64,000 nt of DNA from Butyricimonas virosa (GTDB lineage: Bacteria > Bacteroidota > Bacteroidia > Bacteroidales > Marinifilaceae), in NCBI RefSeq assembly GCF_025148635.1, contig NZ_CP102269.1:682001-746000 (forward strand), read 5' to 3'. This document shows positions 19,321 to 26,777 of this stretch, one piece after another. A program made the translations under genes and the position numbers. Positions within the stretch are counted from its first letter, which is position 1. Every line of letters starts with the position of its first letter. The notes beneath the pieces are model-generated. The model searched no databases, was not told the origin of the DNA, and saw only the letters and a program-made list of their open reading frames with translations.

Positions 19321-19869
19321 TTATTCTTTTTCTACCTGCATGAAACTTAATTCGAGGGGCGTTTTCCGTCCGAAAATCTTGACAATTACTTTCAATCGTT
19401 TCTTGTCCGAATTCACCTCCTCTATCACGCCGGTAAAACCATTAAACGGTCCGTCAGTCACTTTAACCGACTCGCCAACGAAATAAGGGATACTTATTTC
19501 TTCTGGTTGTTCCGCAAGTTCATCAACAGTACCCAAGATCCGGTTCACCTCAGCTTGTCGCATCGGCACGGGGTCTCCTCCTTTGGTTTCCCCCAGGAAG
19601 CCGATCACATTCGTGATGTCACGAAGTATGTGGGGGATTTCTCCAACGAGTGCGGCCTCTATCAGCACGTACCCCGGATAAAGGTTTCGCTCACTGCTAT
19701 ACTTTTTCCCGTTACGCACTTGATACACCTTCTCTGCAGGCACTAAAACCTGTGAAACGTAATCCTGAAGCCCTAAACTGGCGATTTCGTTCTCGATGTA
19801 CTCCTTTACCTTCTTCTCTTTTCCTCCAATGGTCCGAAGCACATACCATCTCTTTTTCATTTCAGCCAT
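19321..19869 (-). CDS. nusG: Transcription termination/antitermination protein NusG
   Basis: 182 residues with an N-terminal NGN domain (RWYVLRTIGGKEKKVKEYI, NLYPGYVLIEA) and a C-terminal KOW domain (GESVKVTDGPFNGFTGVIEE). It binds the RNA polymerase clamp and couples transcription to Rho or the ribosome. It is the housekeeping copy, as shown by its place between secE and rplK, rather than an UpxY-type paralogue of capsule loci. Confidence 0.97.
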   Translation of the reverse strand: MAEMKKRWYVLRTIGGKEKKVKEYIENEIASLGLQDYVSQVLVPAEKVYQVRNGKKYSSERNLYPGYVLIEAALVGEIPHILRDITNVIGFLGETKGGDPVPMRQAEVNRILGTVDELAEQPEEISIPYFVGESVKVTDGPFNGFTGVIEEVNSDKKRLKVIVKIFGRKTPLELSFMQVEKE

Positions 19870-19887
19870 GTTAGACCTCCAAGATTT

Positions 19888-20079
19888 TTAGTAAAACAAA
19901 TTATATATACCGGTCACGATATGTCTGAACGAAAAATCCATTGCAAAAATGCACAACGCTATGATAACGGAAGCAATCATCACGATCGTTGCACTACTCT
20001 GGAGCTCAGACCACGTAGGCCAAGTTACTTTATTCACCAGCTCGTTATAAACATCTGATATATAACTTTTAATCTTCAT
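19888..20079 (-). CDS. secE: Preprotein translocase subunit SecE
   Basis: 63 residues with the short single-span SecE form: amphipathic YISDVYNELVNKVTWPTWSE (the conserved VTWPT motif) followed by a membrane helix (VMIASVIIALCIFAMDFSF). It stabilises SecY in the translocon. It sits between tRNA-Trp and nusG, the usual place. Confidence 0.97.
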   Translation of the reverse strand: MKIKSYISDVYNELVNKVTWPTWSELQSSATIVMIASVIIALCIFAMDFSFRHIVTGIYNLFY

Positions 20080-20098
20080 TTGTTCTATATTTAATTTG

Positions 20099-20171
20099 CA
20101 CGGGAGGAGAGGTTCGAACTCCCGACCCTCGGTTTTGGAGACCGATGCTCTACCAACTGAGCCACTCCCGT
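20099..20171 (-). tRNA. trpT: tRNA-Trp (CCA anticodon)
   Basis: Minus strand. The 7-bp acceptor ACGGGAG/CTCCCGT, D arm GCTC-GAGC, anticodon loop TCTCCAAAA with CCA, and T arm with TTCGAAC are all found. No CCA tail is encoded. It lies between tuf and secE, the standard Bacteroidota arrangement. Confidence 0.97.
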
Positions 20172-20174
20172 GTG

Positions 20175-20196
20175 TGAGCCGACCGAAGTCGGCTCA
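20175..20196. other. Hairpin between tuf and tRNA-Trp
   Basis: A perfect 9-bp stem TGAGCCGAC/GTCGGCTCA with a 4-nt loop lies 3 bp upstream of the tRNA 5' end. There is no U-run downstream on the minus strand, so it is more likely to mark the tuf mRNA 3' end or a processing site than to terminate transcription. Confidence 0.55.
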
Positions 20197-20254
20197 TTAT
20201 TTCAAATTTTAAATTGCGAATTTACAATTTAAAATCATTAAATCTAAAATTGTA

Positions 20255-21442
20255 TTAGTCTAAGATCTCAGTGATCTGACCAGCACCTACGGTTCTACCA
20301 CCTTCACGGATAGCGAAACGCAAACCTACGTTACAAGCTACCGGAGTGATCAACTCAACGGTGATCGTTAAGTTATCACCAGGCATTACCATCTCACGTC
20401 CTTCCGGAAGAGTGATTTCACCAGTAACATCCAAGGTACGGATATAGAATTGAGGTCTGTATCTGTTGTGGAACGGAGTGTGACGACCACCTTCTTCTTT
20501 CTTCAAAATATAAACCTCAGCTTTGAATTTATCGTGCGGTTTAACAGAACCCGGTTTTGCCAATACCATACCACGTTTGATCTCATCTTTATCGATACCA
20601 CGAAGTAACAAACCAACGTTATCACCAGCCTGGCCTTCGTCAAGAATCTTACGGAACATTTCAACTCCGGTACATACAGTTTTCTTTCCATCTGCACCCA
20701 AACCGATAATTTCCAACTCATCACTCGTGTGAACGATACCAGTTTCAATACGACCGGTAGCAACAGTACCACGACCAGTGATAGAGAATACGTCCTCAAT
20801 AGGCATCAAGAATGGTTTATCAACGGCACGAGTCGGTAACTCAATCCAGTTATCAACTGCATCCATCAATTCCATTACTTTTTCTTCCCATTTTGCCTCT
20901 CCGTTCAATGCTCCAAGAGCTGAACCTAAGATAACCGGAGTATTATCTCCATCATATTGATAGAATGACAACAACTCACGAACTTCCATCTCAACCAACT
21001 CCAACATTTCCGGGTCGTCCACCATATCCACTTTGTTCAAGAATACAACGATTCTCGGAACGTTTACCTGACGAGCCAAAAGGATGTGCTCACGAGTCTG
21101 AGGCATCGGACCATCAGTAGCGGCACAAACTAAGATAGCACCGTCCATCTGAGCAGCACCAGTTACCATGTTCTTTACATAGTCGGCGTGTCCCGGACAG
21201 TCAACGTGTGCATAGTGACGATTTGCAGTCTGGTATTCAACGTGAGAAGTGTTAATGGTGATACCTCTCTCTTTTTCTTCCGGAGCGTTATCGATAGAAT
21301 CGAATGAACGTAATTCAGAAAGACCTTTTTTTGCCAATACCGTAGTGATAGCAGCCGTCAAAGTAGTTTTACCGTGGTCAACGTGACCGATAGTACCAAT
21401 ATTTACGTGTGGTTTGGACCTGTCAAAATGTTCTTTAGCCAT
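20255..21442 (-). CDS. tuf: Translation elongation factor Tu
   Basis: 395 residues from the ATG at 21442 (MAKEHFDRSKPHVNIG); the longer frame start is not credible. G1 GHVDHGKT, DCPGHADY and NKVD motifs of the GTPase domain are present, as are domains 2 and 3 (RGTVATGRIETG, HTPFHNRYRPQFY). It delivers aminoacyl-tRNA to the ribosome. It has its own strong promoter at 21565-21596 and heads the tuf-tRNA-Trp-secE-nusG run. Confidence 0.99.
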   Translation of the reverse strand: MAKEHFDRSKPHVNIGTIGHVDHGKTTLTAAITTVLAKKGLSELRSFDSIDNAPEEKERGITINTSHVEYQTANRHYAHVDCPGHADYVKNMVTGAAQMDGAILVCAATDGPMPQTREHILLARQVNVPRIVVFLNKVDMVDDPEMLELVEMEVRELLSFYQYDGDNTPVILGSALGALNGEAKWEEKVMELMDAVDNWIELPTRAVDKPFLMPIEDVFSITGRGTVATGRIETGIVHTSDELEIIGLGADGKKTVCTGVEMFRKILDEGQAGDNVGLLLRGIDKDEIKRGMVLAKPGSVKPHDKFKAEVYILKKEEGGRHTPFHNRYRPQFYIRTLDVTGEITLPEGREMVMPGDNLTITVELITPVACNVGLRFAIREGGRTVGAGQITEILD

Positions 21443-21564
21443 AACTCTAAAACAATTTTTATTATTAAACAATTTATCTCAATAACTCAATTTCATGCAA
21501 GTAACTCGCTGTTTACCTGAAAATTACCCAGACAAGTGCGAGAAAACCCATTTAATTTGGCTTG

Positions 21565-21596
21565 CAAATGTACAAATTAAAAATCATATCTCACAA
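21565..21596 (-). promoter_or_regulatory. tuf promoter
   Basis: Minus-strand TTG (21594-21596), 21-nt spacer, TACATTTG (21565-21572): a good Bacteroidota housekeeping promoter about 120 nt upstream of the tuf ATG. Confidence 0.7.
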
Positions 21597-21614
21597 TAAA
21601 TGAGATCATTTTTC

Positions 21615-21911
21615 TTAATTTTCTCTTTTTTCTTTCGCTTTAACAAGTTGCCTCTTTAATACATCGTACAACTCGTCCACTGTTTCTTCAAAAGTTTTCG
21701 CATTCTTTTTAGCGAACACGTCTTGCCCTTTGACGTCAACATGCACCTCAGTCAACTTATTTTCCAGATGATCGTCTTTTTCCAACTTCAACGTCACATC
21801 TATACTCATAATTCCGTCGTGATACTTCTCCAATTTCGAGAATTTCTTATTAATGAACTCCTCCAACACTGGATTTACTGAAAAACCTACAGGATTAATT
21901 CTAATGTCCAT
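21615..21911 (-). CDS. hpf: Ribosome hibernation-promoting factor, short form (HPF/RaiA)
   Basis: 98 residues, only the S30AE domain: MDIRINPVGFSVNPVLEEFI, then KKFSKLEKYHDGIMSIDVTL and a basic C-terminus (LKRQLVKAKEKREN). Short HPF binds the 30S decoding region in stationary phase. It follows xerC by 18 bp, so is likely co-transcribed with rpsU and xerC. Confidence 0.92.
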   Translation of the reverse strand: MDIRINPVGFSVNPVLEEFINKKFSKLEKYHDGIMSIDVTLKLEKDDHLENKLTEVHVDVKGQDVFAKKNAKTFEETVDELYDVLKRQLVKAKEKREN

Positions 21912-21929
21912 ATCGTTTCCTCCTATAAT

Positions 21930-22841
21930 TTATGCTCGCGGGTGAGCTTGTTTAAAAATCTTCAACATCTTCTCCACAGAGTTGTGAGTGTACACTTGGG
22001 TTGCTGCCAGACTGGAATGCCCCAGCAATTCTTTAATTCCCTGAATCGGCGCACCGTTATCCAACAGATGCGTGGCAAAAGAATGTCGCAACACGTGCGG
22101 GCTGCGTTTTGCTAAAGAAGTATGTGATTCCAGTTCTTTCGTCACCAAACGATAAACAAAATTAGCGTAAAGCGGCTTTCCCCTATCGGTCACGAAAAAC
22201 ATATCATGCTCCCCTTCCACCACGCGACTCCGGGCATCCAAATAACATTCGATGTCCTGCATCAACTCGGTCACGATCGGGATTTCTCGCCATTTTCCAC
22301 CTTTCCCGAAAACACGAATACAACGCCGCGAAAGATCAACATTCCCCACCTTTAATCCAATAATTTCAGAACGCCTCATCCCTGTATCATAAGCCATCAA
22401 CAAGATCAAGAAATCTCTCAATCCGGAAAAACCTTTCTTTTTCTCCGCATCATCCAACGTACATTCCATCTCCTCTTCCCTCACGAAAACCGGTAATCGT
22501 TTCGGCAATTTCGGTCCGCTAATATTCTCGGCGGGGTTCACCTCTATCACTTTCTCTTTTACAAGGAAACGGAAAAACGCCTTTATACTGCTCAACTTAC
22601 GTTTACCGGAAGCGGCACTTAACTTCCCTCTGGCACCGTTCACCCTCAGATCTCCCCTCATCCCTGCCACGACCCATTCTCTAACGAGCTTGGTCGTCAC
22701 TCGAGAAAAATCCTCATTATTCCTTTCCAAACCACAAAATTCGTAGAACTGATACAAATCCGCCTTATACGCAATGATCGTATTTTCCGAGTAACGTTTC
22801 ACGCTACTCAAATATTTCAAGAACAATTCTATCTGTATCAT
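21930..22841 (-). CDS. xerC: Tyrosine recombinase XerC-like
   Basis: 303 residues: an N-terminal SAM-like core-binding domain (about 1-95, FLKYLSSVKRYSENTIIAYK) and a tyrosine recombinase domain with the Arg of GMRRSEIIGLK, HVLRHSFATHLLDNGAPIQG (H-x-x-R), LLGHSSLAATQVYTH and the catalytic Tyr in VYTH. Its location between rpsU and hpf is the chromosomal XerC position in Bacteroidota, so chromosome dimer resolution rather than element integration is the likely role. Confidence 0.92.
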   Translation of the reverse strand: MIQIELFLKYLSSVKRYSENTIIAYKADLYQFYEFCGLERNNEDFSRVTTKLVREWVVAGMRGDLRVNGARGKLSAASGKRKLSSIKAFFRFLVKEKVIEVNPAENISGPKLPKRLPVFVREEEMECTLDDAEKKKGFSGLRDFLILLMAYDTGMRRSEIIGLKVGNVDLSRRCIRVFGKGGKWREIPIVTELMQDIECYLDARSRVVEGEHDMFFVTDRGKPLYANFVYRLVTKELESHTSLAKRSPHVLRHSFATHLLDNGAPIQGIKELLGHSSLAATQVYTHNSVEKMLKIFKQAHPRA

Positions 22842-22908
22842 TTCTACTATTTTAATAACGTAAGCAAGTTACGTTTTTTTGTTTGGAAAAACAAAGAAAG
22901 TGATCGAT

Positions 22909-23100
22909 TTATTCTTCCGCTTGTTGCAAAGATTGACGATAGGCAGCCTTCATCCGGGCCATTCTATTTCTAATAGACGGTTTGGTGAAAGCCTGACGAT
23001 CTCTCAGTTCTTTAATCACGCCGGTCTTTTCGAATTTTCTTTTGAATTTTTTCAGTGCTCTCTCGATATTTTCGCCTTCTTTTAATGGTACAATTATCAT
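22909..23100 (-). CDS. rpsU: 30S ribosomal protein S21
   Basis: 63 residues beginning MIIVPLKEGENIERALKKFK with FEKTGVIKELRDRQAFTKPS and a basic C-terminus, as in Bacteroidota S21. S21 binds near the 3' end of 16S rRNA; in Bacteroidota it takes part in hiding the anti-Shine-Dalgarno, which fits the lack of SD sites in this window. First gene of the rpsU-xerC-hpf unit. Confidence 0.97.
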   Translation of the reverse strand: MIIVPLKEGENIERALKKFKRKFEKTGVIKELRDRQAFTKPSIRNRMARMKAAYRQSLQQAEE

Positions 23101-23272
23101 GATTTACAATTTTAAAAAATGAATACTTAATTTTATAATAAAAAAATTCTGCAACACCATTATGTGCTGCTTTCTAATTAAATATATGTATATTTTGTAC
23201 TATCTCAAAAATAATTGACCACCCCCTTTCAAGCGGATTGAAGTTCATATTAAAAAATTCGAAAACTGGTCG

Positions 23273-23280
23273 CAAAGGTA
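23273..23280 (-). promoter_or_regulatory. Probable rpsU promoter (-7 element)
   Basis: Minus-strand TACCTTTG fits TAnnTTTG; no clear TTG is seen 19-21 nt upstream (AT-rich only). It would give a leader of about 165 nt before rpsU. Confidence 0.45.
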
Positions 23281-23877
23281 AATCAATTAATCGAGATATA
23301 AAAATAAAATTTCGTTTTTAGTGTTCTGAATACAAACGAGAAGGAGTTAACAGATTCTCTCGCCGTTAAGTATCCAAACTTAAAACCCCTGTGCATTTTT
23401 ACCAGCAGAGAAGCACATCGCCAAAACAAAGATTTAGAAAGGAGCTTAAATGAAAAAAAAGGGGGGGGGGACTCGCTCGCCGCTGTCATCCCCCTTCTCA
23501 TTGACCTCGCCCTCCTTACCTGCCCAACAAGTCTATTTTTCCAGATAGCTAATATACTACACCACACACTCAAATTACAAATACAATCGTATCAAAAATC
23601 AATTTTATCGAAGATAAATGCTAGAAGAATGCAGGATGAATGCTCCGTGGTTTAAATGAACTACCAGTAAACAACCAAGAGAATAATAGATTGACATAGC
23701 TTAAAGCTAGTACTACACCAGACTTTTACAAAGTAATAATCTCCTTCTGCTCTTTTAGCTCCCTTCCATCGCCCTTTCATAGCCCATTCCCCATAAGCGA
23801 ACAACGGAACGAAGAGCTTAATGAAAGACTCACGCCAGATTATTACTTCGGTATTTCAAGAGAATTACAGTGGTACA
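23281..23877. other. Gene-poor intergenic stretch with an A8-G10 homopolymer
   Basis: About 600 bp without a convincing conserved gene. The notable feature is A8 (23453-23460) followed by G10 (23461-23470), rare in this AT-rich genome. The tract falls just inside a possible small plus-strand ORF (listed separately). The remainder shows no tRNA or strong hairpin that I can support. Confidence 0.6.
23450..23548 (+). CDS. Possible phase-variable small ORF with G10 tract
   Basis: An ATG at 23450 follows AAAGGAG, a rare good Shine-Dalgarno match, by 7 bp. The present frame reads MKKKGGGTRSPLSSP and stops after 32 codons. One extra G (or two fewer) would shift into a frame open to 23655, giving about 68 residues with a hydrophobic segment (LAAVIPLLIDLALLTC). 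Slippage at the G-run could therefore switch a small membrane peptide on and off. There is no homology evidence; it may be chance or an assembly problem at the homopolymer. Confidence 0.25.
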   Translation: MKKKGGGTRSPLSSPFSLTSPSLPAQQVYFSR

Positions 23878-24153
23878 TCAGGGATTCAACAAGTCCTTAC
23901 AATAATAATCAAGTATCCCATTGATCATATCCAGATAAGCTTTCGCTTTTATATTTTCGGGATTTATACGCATCACCTCATTCAGATGGTTTATCGCTTG
24001 CGTTGTCTCCCCCATGGCGTTATACACCACACCCAGCTCCAACAGCACGAGTTCCCGTTCTCCTTCATTCTGTTCTAACATTTGCCGGAGCATGGCAATT
24101 GCTCCTTCCCGATCGCCTTGTTTTGCCAGTTGTTTTGCGTCTTCTATATTCAT
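23878..24153 (-). CDS. Small TPR-repeat protein
   Basis: 91 residues made of about two tetratricopeptide units (AKQLAKQGDREGAIAMLRQM; ELGVVYNAMGETTQAINHLN; VMRINPENIKAKAYL). No signal peptide, so cytoplasmic. It begins 8 bp after the M23 peptidase stop in the same direction, so is likely co-transcribed. TPRs mediate protein contacts; the partner is unknown. Confidence 0.75.
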   Translation of the reverse strand: MNIEDAKQLAKQGDREGAIAMLRQMLEQNEGERELVLLELGVVYNAMGETTQAINHLNEVMRINPENIKAKAYLDMINGILDYYCKDLLNP

Positions 24154-24161
24154 TGTTATTT

Positions 24162-25835
24162 TTACTTTTTATAAATATCCGTCTCAAAGGTAGCAATATT
24201 TTTCACGGCATCCTCCACCTTCAAGACAAGCCTGTTTTTTCCTTTCACGAAAACGGGTTCATTTATGTTACCTTCCAGCAGGCGATTTTTCGCATCATAC
24301 GTGAACAAACACCATTTCCCGTTCACCTCAACCCGATAAGAAGAGATGCCCGACAAGTCGTCAACCATCCGGAATCGGATTTTCAGCCCGACCTTCCCCA
24401 TGTAAAGAATAACCGGGGCAACCGTGTCCTGACGAACCGTGTACTCACCCAACACCCGGGGAAATGCCTCAAGCCCCTCTTCCGACCATCGGGTCTTCAA
24501 GGCAGAAAAACGATTATTTTTCTCCAACAAACAAATCACAGACTTTCCTGGAAACTTCCCGTCAACCACCAACCGGGCATTTTTCATCAACGGGTATATT
24601 TGCTTCCCAGTAGAAAATACCTCAATCGTCTCGACACTATCTCTCAAGCGGGAAGACACTTCCGGCTTGCACACGACCGGATAGGGTAAAGCATCTGCCT
24701 CCAACCACAGAGTATATTTTTCTTTTTTCAAGCTATCGCTTTGGTGATTCATCAATAATTTTTCCCCATCTGCCAATACCAATTCCCGCAAGGGAGATTT
24801 ACCCCATAACTGGAACATGATTCTGGAACAATTCCCATTAATATCCGATAAATCAACCGCAACATCCACCACACTGTCTTTCTCAACTGAAACAAATCCC
24901 CCGTTCTGATTACGAACGGGCAACAATTGCCCTAGATAATTCCCGAAAGTCAAGTAAACCAAGCGGTTTTCCCTGTAATGATGAAAATCCTTCAACTCGT
25001 TAACCAAAAACGTCTGGTCAAAAGAAAGCTCGTTCATGGTCATTTTAAAGACCTCCTGCCCGTTAGCCCTCACGCTCAAACCATACACACCCAATTTATT
25101 CCAAGAATCTTTCATGTAGTCATCAGATTGTATCCCAATCCCGACCATGCCGGCAGGTACCCCAACCTTTCCTCCCCGGAATACCCGGTTACCCGTATTT
25201 TTCACCTCCACCCGGCGGACAGGAGTCCGGGTTCCCTCGTCCGAAACCGAATACACGTAAACACCCCGCACGTTTGGCCCAGTCTGATCTTTCACCGAAA
25301 GGAACTGCAAGGGGTTCAAAGCATGTTCACTCTTCGTGTCGCGCACCTCAAAATGCAAATGAGGACCACCCGAAGAACCGGTATTCCCGCTATAGGCAAT
25401 CGTGTCCCCCGCACGGAAACGGAGTTCATAGCCCGACATATTCTCATCCACCTCGAATGACTCCTTATTATATTGTATATTTCTCACGACTTTCGCAATT
25501 CGGGGTACAAAACGGCTCAAATGACCATACACCGTGGTTATTCCCCCCTCGTGTTCCAGATACAGGGCATTTCCGTACCCTGTAGCAGAAACCTTTACAC
25601 GTGCCACGACACCGTCTTTCACGCAAATCACCGGTAGGCCTTCCCGTCCTCCGGTTTTAAAATCCAACCCGGTATGCAGGTGTGTCGCCCTCAATTCTCC
25701 GAAATTCCCACTCAATAGCGGAACATTTTTCAACGGGTAAAGCAAGGTATCAGTTTGTGCACAAACATTTGATGATAAAAGAAGTAACATCAACAACAAA
25801 GCTCCAATCCCTCTCCACATTATTTTATTTGTCAT
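24162..25835 (-). CDS. Secreted M23 family (LytM-type) metallopeptidase
   Basis: 557 residues with an N-terminal signal peptide (IGALLLMLLLLSSNVCAQ). The peptidase domain lies at about residues 40-185 and shows the zinc ligands in THLHTGLDFKTG and GPHLHFEVRD, plus TVYGHLSRF. The remaining 370 residues are beta-rich and of unknown role. M23 enzymes cut peptidoglycan cross-links, or activate others when degenerate; the ligands appear intact here. Divergent from the zapB-like/zapA operon. Confidence 0.9.
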   Translation of the reverse strand: MTNKIMWRGIGALLLMLLLLSSNVCAQTDTLLYPLKNVPLLSGNFGELRATHLHTGLDFKTGGREGLPVICVKDGVVARVKVSATGYGNALYLEHEGGITTVYGHLSRFVPRIAKVVRNIQYNKESFEVDENMSGYELRFRAGDTIAYSGNTGSSGGPHLHFEVRDTKSEHALNPLQFLSVKDQTGPNVRGVYVYSVSDEGTRTPVRRVEVKNTGNRVFRGGKVGVPAGMVGIGIQSDDYMKDSWNKLGVYGLSVRANGQEVFKMTMNELSFDQTFLVNELKDFHHYRENRLVYLTFGNYLGQLLPVRNQNGGFVSVEKDSVVDVAVDLSDINGNCSRIMFQLWGKSPLRELVLADGEKLLMNHQSDSLKKEKYTLWLEADALPYPVVCKPEVSSRLRDSVETIEVFSTGKQIYPLMKNARLVVDGKFPGKSVICLLEKNNRFSALKTRWSEEGLEAFPRVLGEYTVRQDTVAPVILYMGKVGLKIRFRMVDDLSGISSYRVEVNGKWCLFTYDAKNRLLEGNINEPVFVKGKNRLVLKVEDAVKNIATFETDIYKK

Positions 25836-25874
25836 AAAAAAAACATTAAATCCATTGCAAAATTAATAACACTA

Positions 25875-25905
25875 TTGATATTTAAAAGAAATTATTCTAT
25901 CTTTG
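25875..25905 (+). promoter_or_regulatory. Promoter of the zapB-like/zapA operon
   Basis: TTG (25875-25877), 20-nt spacer, TATCTTTG (25898-25905), about 12 nt before the expected transcription start and only 19 bp before the ATG at 25924, so the leader is very short. Confidence 0.7.
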
Positions 25906-25923
25906 TGGTGTAAAGATTATGTT

Positions 25924-26214
25924 ATGACAGCAAAACAAGATGCCGTTATTAACGAGCTAAACACAAAAGTTGAACGACTGATAAAACTATATATATCCTC
26001 GCTGGACAAAAACAGAGAGATGAATTCAGAGATGAAAGAACTCAGGATTCAAATTGAGCGGATGAAAAGTGAGAACATGAAATTACATGAAGAAATCAAG
26101 ACATTGAAGGTGGCTACCGCTATCTCGACCGGAGAAGGAAGTTCCGAGGCCAAAAATAGAATAAGCCAACTTGTGCGGGAGATTGATAAATGTATTGCTC
26201 TTTTGAATAATTAA
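25924..26214 (+). CDS. Small coiled-coil protein, ZapB-like
   Basis: 96 residues from ATG 25924 (MTAKQDAVINELNTKVERL), nearly all predicted coiled coil with heptad-like Leu/Ile spacing up to residue 65, then a Ser/Gly linker and a short C-terminal helix. It lies 2 bp before zapA. A coiled-coil gene immediately before zapA suggests a division-ring role analogous to ZapB, but sequence identity to true ZapB was not tested. Confidence 0.7.
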   Translation: MTAKQDAVINELNTKVERLIKLYISSLDKNREMNSEMKELRIQIERMKSENMKLHEEIKTLKVATAISTGEGSSEAKNRISQLVREIDKCIALLNN

Positions 26215-26216
26215 AT

Positions 26217-26504
26217 ATGAATGATAAACTTACTATTACGCTAAATATAGCCGGTAGGCCCTGCGTTCTGACCATTGAGAGAGAGGAAGAAGAGGAGATC
26301 AGAAAAGCTGCCCAGCTGATTAATAGTAAGATTGCAAAATATAGGGAAAAGTACGCAACTGCTGATCCCGTTGATTTTCTAGCTGTTACCGCATTACAAT
26401 TCACGGTAAAGATGCTGGAGGCTGAAAGGCGAAACGACGTGGAGCCGGTATTGGACGAGGTGAAGAAGATTAGTAGCAGGCTCGACGAAGTTGTGAAAGA
26501 GTAA
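26217..26504 (+). CDS. zapA: Cell division protein ZapA
   Basis: 95 residues: an N-terminal beta part (KLTITLNIAGRPCVLTIERE) and a C-terminal helix for dimerisation, with the central EEEIRKAAQLINSKIAKYRE and AVTALQFTVKMLEAE of the family. ZapA cross-links FtsZ filaments at midcell. It is followed by a 6S-type RNA and rny, an order reminiscent of zapA-ssrS in Proteobacteria. Confidence 0.9.
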   Translation: MNDKLTITLNIAGRPCVLTIEREEEEEIRKAAQLINSKIAKYREKYATADPVDFLAVTALQFTVKMLEAERRNDVEPVLDEVKKISSRLDEVVKE

Positions 26505-26539
26505 AAAAAGAAAGAGTTCTTTGAAAAGGAAATAGATAT

Positions 26540-26722
26540 ACCCGCATTATTTCGTATTTAACTGGAAAACTCAACACTTAACCAATTAGAGTGAAGCTTA
26601 GTTAGCCAAAGACAGGCCTCAACCCTTCGGGGTTCCTTCGGGACGGTGGAAGTTTGAATCTGACGGCAGCTCTACCCGTGTCTAACAGGGGTTTTTTAAA
26701 GAAGAAATGATGCGGGTTTTTT
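26540..26722 (+). ncRNA. ssrS: 6S RNA (ssrS), Bacteroidales type
   Basis: About 183 nt. ACCCGCATTATTTC (26540-26553) pairs over 14 bp with GAAATGATGCGGGT (26704-26717), closing the whole RNA, and a T6 run follows as terminator. Inside there are a CCCTTCGGGG-type apical hairpin and largely unpaired flanks near the middle, as expected for the open-promoter-like bubble of 6S RNA. Length, closing stem and the zapA-proximal position support 6S RNA, which sequesters housekeeping RNA polymerase. Identity not confirmed by a covariance model. Confidence 0.7.
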
Positions 26723-26777
26723 GTATAAACAAAAAACACCAAAATATATTATATAACTATAAATTCAAGTTACGAAT

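Noticed and set aside
21930..22841. Tyrosine recombinase as mobile-element integrase
   Set aside because: Its place in the conserved rpsU-xerC-hpf-tuf order marks it as housekeeping XerC; no att repeats at tRNA-Trp were found.
23283..23573. 96-codon minus-strand ORF in the gene-poor stretch
   Set aside because: Crosses the G10 tract, composition is unlike neighbours and it overlaps the likely rpsU promoter.
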